A program made the position numbers and the translations under genes. From Bacillota bacterium (lineage in GTDB: Bacteria > Bacillota > Clostridia > Lachnospirales > CAG-274): DNA of 7,854 bases. The stretch is from assembly GCA_017627115.1 (NCBI GenBank), contig JAGAHK010000320.1:1-7854 (forward strand). Reading direction: 5' to 3'. Position 1 is the first letter of the stretch. Every line of letters begins with the position of its first letter. Positions 6,757 through 7,854 of this stretch are shown one piece after another. Below the pieces are notes generated by a model. It was not told the origin of the DNA. It saw only the letters and a program-made list of their open reading frames with translations, and did not search any database.

Positions 6757-7836
6757 TTATTTTTTAAGCGCATCAGCCTGTTTCTGAAGTGCCGAAAGGT
6801 CTATGCCGCCCTTTACGGCAGGCTTTTTGCTGCCTATGGAGTCCGCCTGCTTTTGAAGCGCCGAAAGGTCTATGCCGCCGCTTTTCTTATTATTTCCTCC
6901 AATCGAGTCCGCCATTTTCTGGAGTTGGTCAAGACCGTTGTTTTTCTTCTTTTCGGGTGCCGACTGTTTTTCCTGCACAGGTTCGCTGCGCTGCGGCTTT
7001 GGCGTTGCTTTGGGTTCCGGGGGAAGCTTGGGTGAAAAATTCTTTGCCTGCTGGAATTTGGGCACACCGCCGCTTTTAAGCGTATTGTCGGTAGATTTAA
7101 GAAGATCCTCCGCCTTAGCGATCTCGTCAAGACCGCTCTTGCTGAAGTTTTCAAGCACGCTCTTGATATTTGCGATCTCGTTATGGAACTGATCTATATG
7201 CTCTACCAAAGCAGCCTTCATATTATTTGTTGCAACATTCATCTGCTCAACATTGTTCTGTGCCTCTGCAGTTGTAACGGCAGCGTTCTTCTCTGCCTCA
7301 TAAACTATGCGTGAAGCCTCATTGTTTGCATCTATAACTATATCTTCGGCAAGCGCCATAGCCTCATCCTTGATCTTATCTGCCTCCGCCTTTGCGGTAG
7401 CTTTAAGACTGTTTGCGGATTTCTGCGCTTCGATGAACACTGTGCTCAATGCAGTTGCATCATCACCTGTCTGCAAAGCGTTTATCCTTGCATTTGCGTC
7501 GGCAAGGCTTGTGCTTACCTCTGCGGCAGCCTGCTGAAGTGCCTTTATCTCGTTATCCTTATCCTTTATTTCGTTTTCGTAGCCTGCGATCATAGCCTCG
7601 TAAGCCTCGTTCTGTGCCTGCGCTTCCGAAAGCTTTGCCCTTTCCTGCTGCAATGCCTCTTCATATGCGCTTTCAACAGGTGTACCGTTTTTGTAGGCTT
7701 CAAGCTGCATTTTTGTTTCCGTAAGCTGATTTTTCAATTCGGATATGCGAAGATTGAGAGATGTGAATTGTTTAATAACATCCTCCTTATTGTAACCTCC
7801 GTAAGTCACCGTTTTCATAAATCTTGTTTCAGCCAT
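6757..7836 (-). CDS. DivIVA-like coiled-coil protein with C-terminal repeats
   Basis: A 359-residue, highly charged cytoplasmic protein. The N-terminus (residues about 8-40, with GGYNKEDVIKQF) resembles the DivIVA/GpsB membrane-binding segment that targets curved membranes at septa and poles. Residues about 25-110 and 125-255 are long heptad-like helices rich in Ala, Glu and Lys, expected to form coiled coils. A Pro/Lys/Gln-rich, probably disordered linker (about 262-300) follows, then three copies of a short motif (301-314, 320-335, 343-359; consensus GGIDLSALQKQADSIG), the last ending at the C-terminus. No transmembrane segment is visible. The ATG is supported by AGGAGG at 7845-7850, 8 nt upstream. 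The gene precedes the hydrogenase-like gene by 85 bp with no clear terminator between. DivIVA relatedness is moderately supported; a general coiled-coil scaffold is the alternative. Role unknown. Confidence 0.75.
   Translation of the reverse strand: MAETRFMKTVTYGGYNKEDVIKQFTSLNLRISELKNQLTETKMQLEAYKNGTPVESAYEEALQQERAKLSEAQAQNEAYEAMIAGYENEIKDKDNEIKALQQAAAEVSTSLADANARINALQTGDDATALSTVFIEAQKSANSLKATAKAEADKIKDEAMALAEDIVIDANNEASRIVYEAEKNAAVTTAEAQNNVEQMNVATNNMKAALVEHIDQFHNEIANIKSVLENFSKSGLDEIAKAEDLLKSTDNTLKSGGVPKFQQAKNFSPKLPPEPKATPKPQRSEPVQEKQSAPEKKKNNGLDQLQKMADSIGGNNKKSGGIDLSALQKQADSIGSKKPAVKGGIDLSALQKQADALKK
6760..6936 (-). repeat. Three-copy coding repeat at the 3' end of the DivIVA-like gene
   Basis: Copies at 6760-6810, 6832-6879 and 6895-6936 encode a roughly 14-17 residue amphipathic motif. 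The two downstream copies are near-identical at protein level over GGIDLSALQKQAD and share long nucleotide identity with a 69-bp offset; the third is diverged (GLDQLQKMADSIG). This fits recent duplication of the last copy. Confidence 0.8.
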
Positions 7837-7854
7837 TATTATCTCCTCCTTAAA

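Overview
The window reads like a chromosomal stretch of an anaerobic Firmicute, probably a Clostridia of the Ruminococcus/Oscillospiraceae kind. The evidence is strong AAGGAG/GGAGG ribosome binding sites, low-to-moderate GC, a clostridial accessory [FeFe]-hydrogenase, BspA-type leucine-rich repeats and a DivIVA-like coiled-coil protein. The genus is inferred from style, not proven. All five genes lie on the minus strand and fill nearly the whole window, so transcription runs from high to low coordinates. No RNA gene, mobile element or CRISPR array was seen.

In transcription order: (1) 6757-7836, a DivIVA-like coiled-coil protein with a Pro/Lys-rich linker and three C-terminal copies of a short amphipathic repeat. 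(2) After an AT-rich 85-bp gap, 4995-6671, a sensory-type [FeFe]-hydrogenase-like protein: two ferredoxin clusters, an H-cluster domain keeping all four cluster cysteines but with the proton-relay cysteine replaced by proline, another 4-Cys Fe-S motif, and a long helical chemoreceptor-like tail. (3) An 81-bp gap with a good intrinsic terminator (4938-4972). (4) A tight three-gene cassette: 3366-4913, a DUF2201-type protein (degenerate metallopeptidase domain plus VWA domain with intact MIDAS); 1555-3342, a cytoplasmic leucine-rich repeat protein with an ankyrin-like C-terminus; and 20-1543, a MoxR-type AAA+ ATPase. Gaps inside the cassette are 23 bp and 11 bp, and the ATPase ribosome binding site overlaps the LRR stop codon.

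MoxR ATPases commonly pair with VWA proteins as chaperone-like or remodelling modules (RavA-ViaA is the studied example). The unusual point here is an LRR/ankyrin-like protein placed between the two, which could serve as target adaptor or sensor. The hydrogenase and DivIVA-like genes look like a separate unit with redox/H2 sensing and structural or polar roles; any functional link with the cassette is unproven. Two starts were revised from upstream TTG codons to ATG codons because of ribosome binding site spacing.
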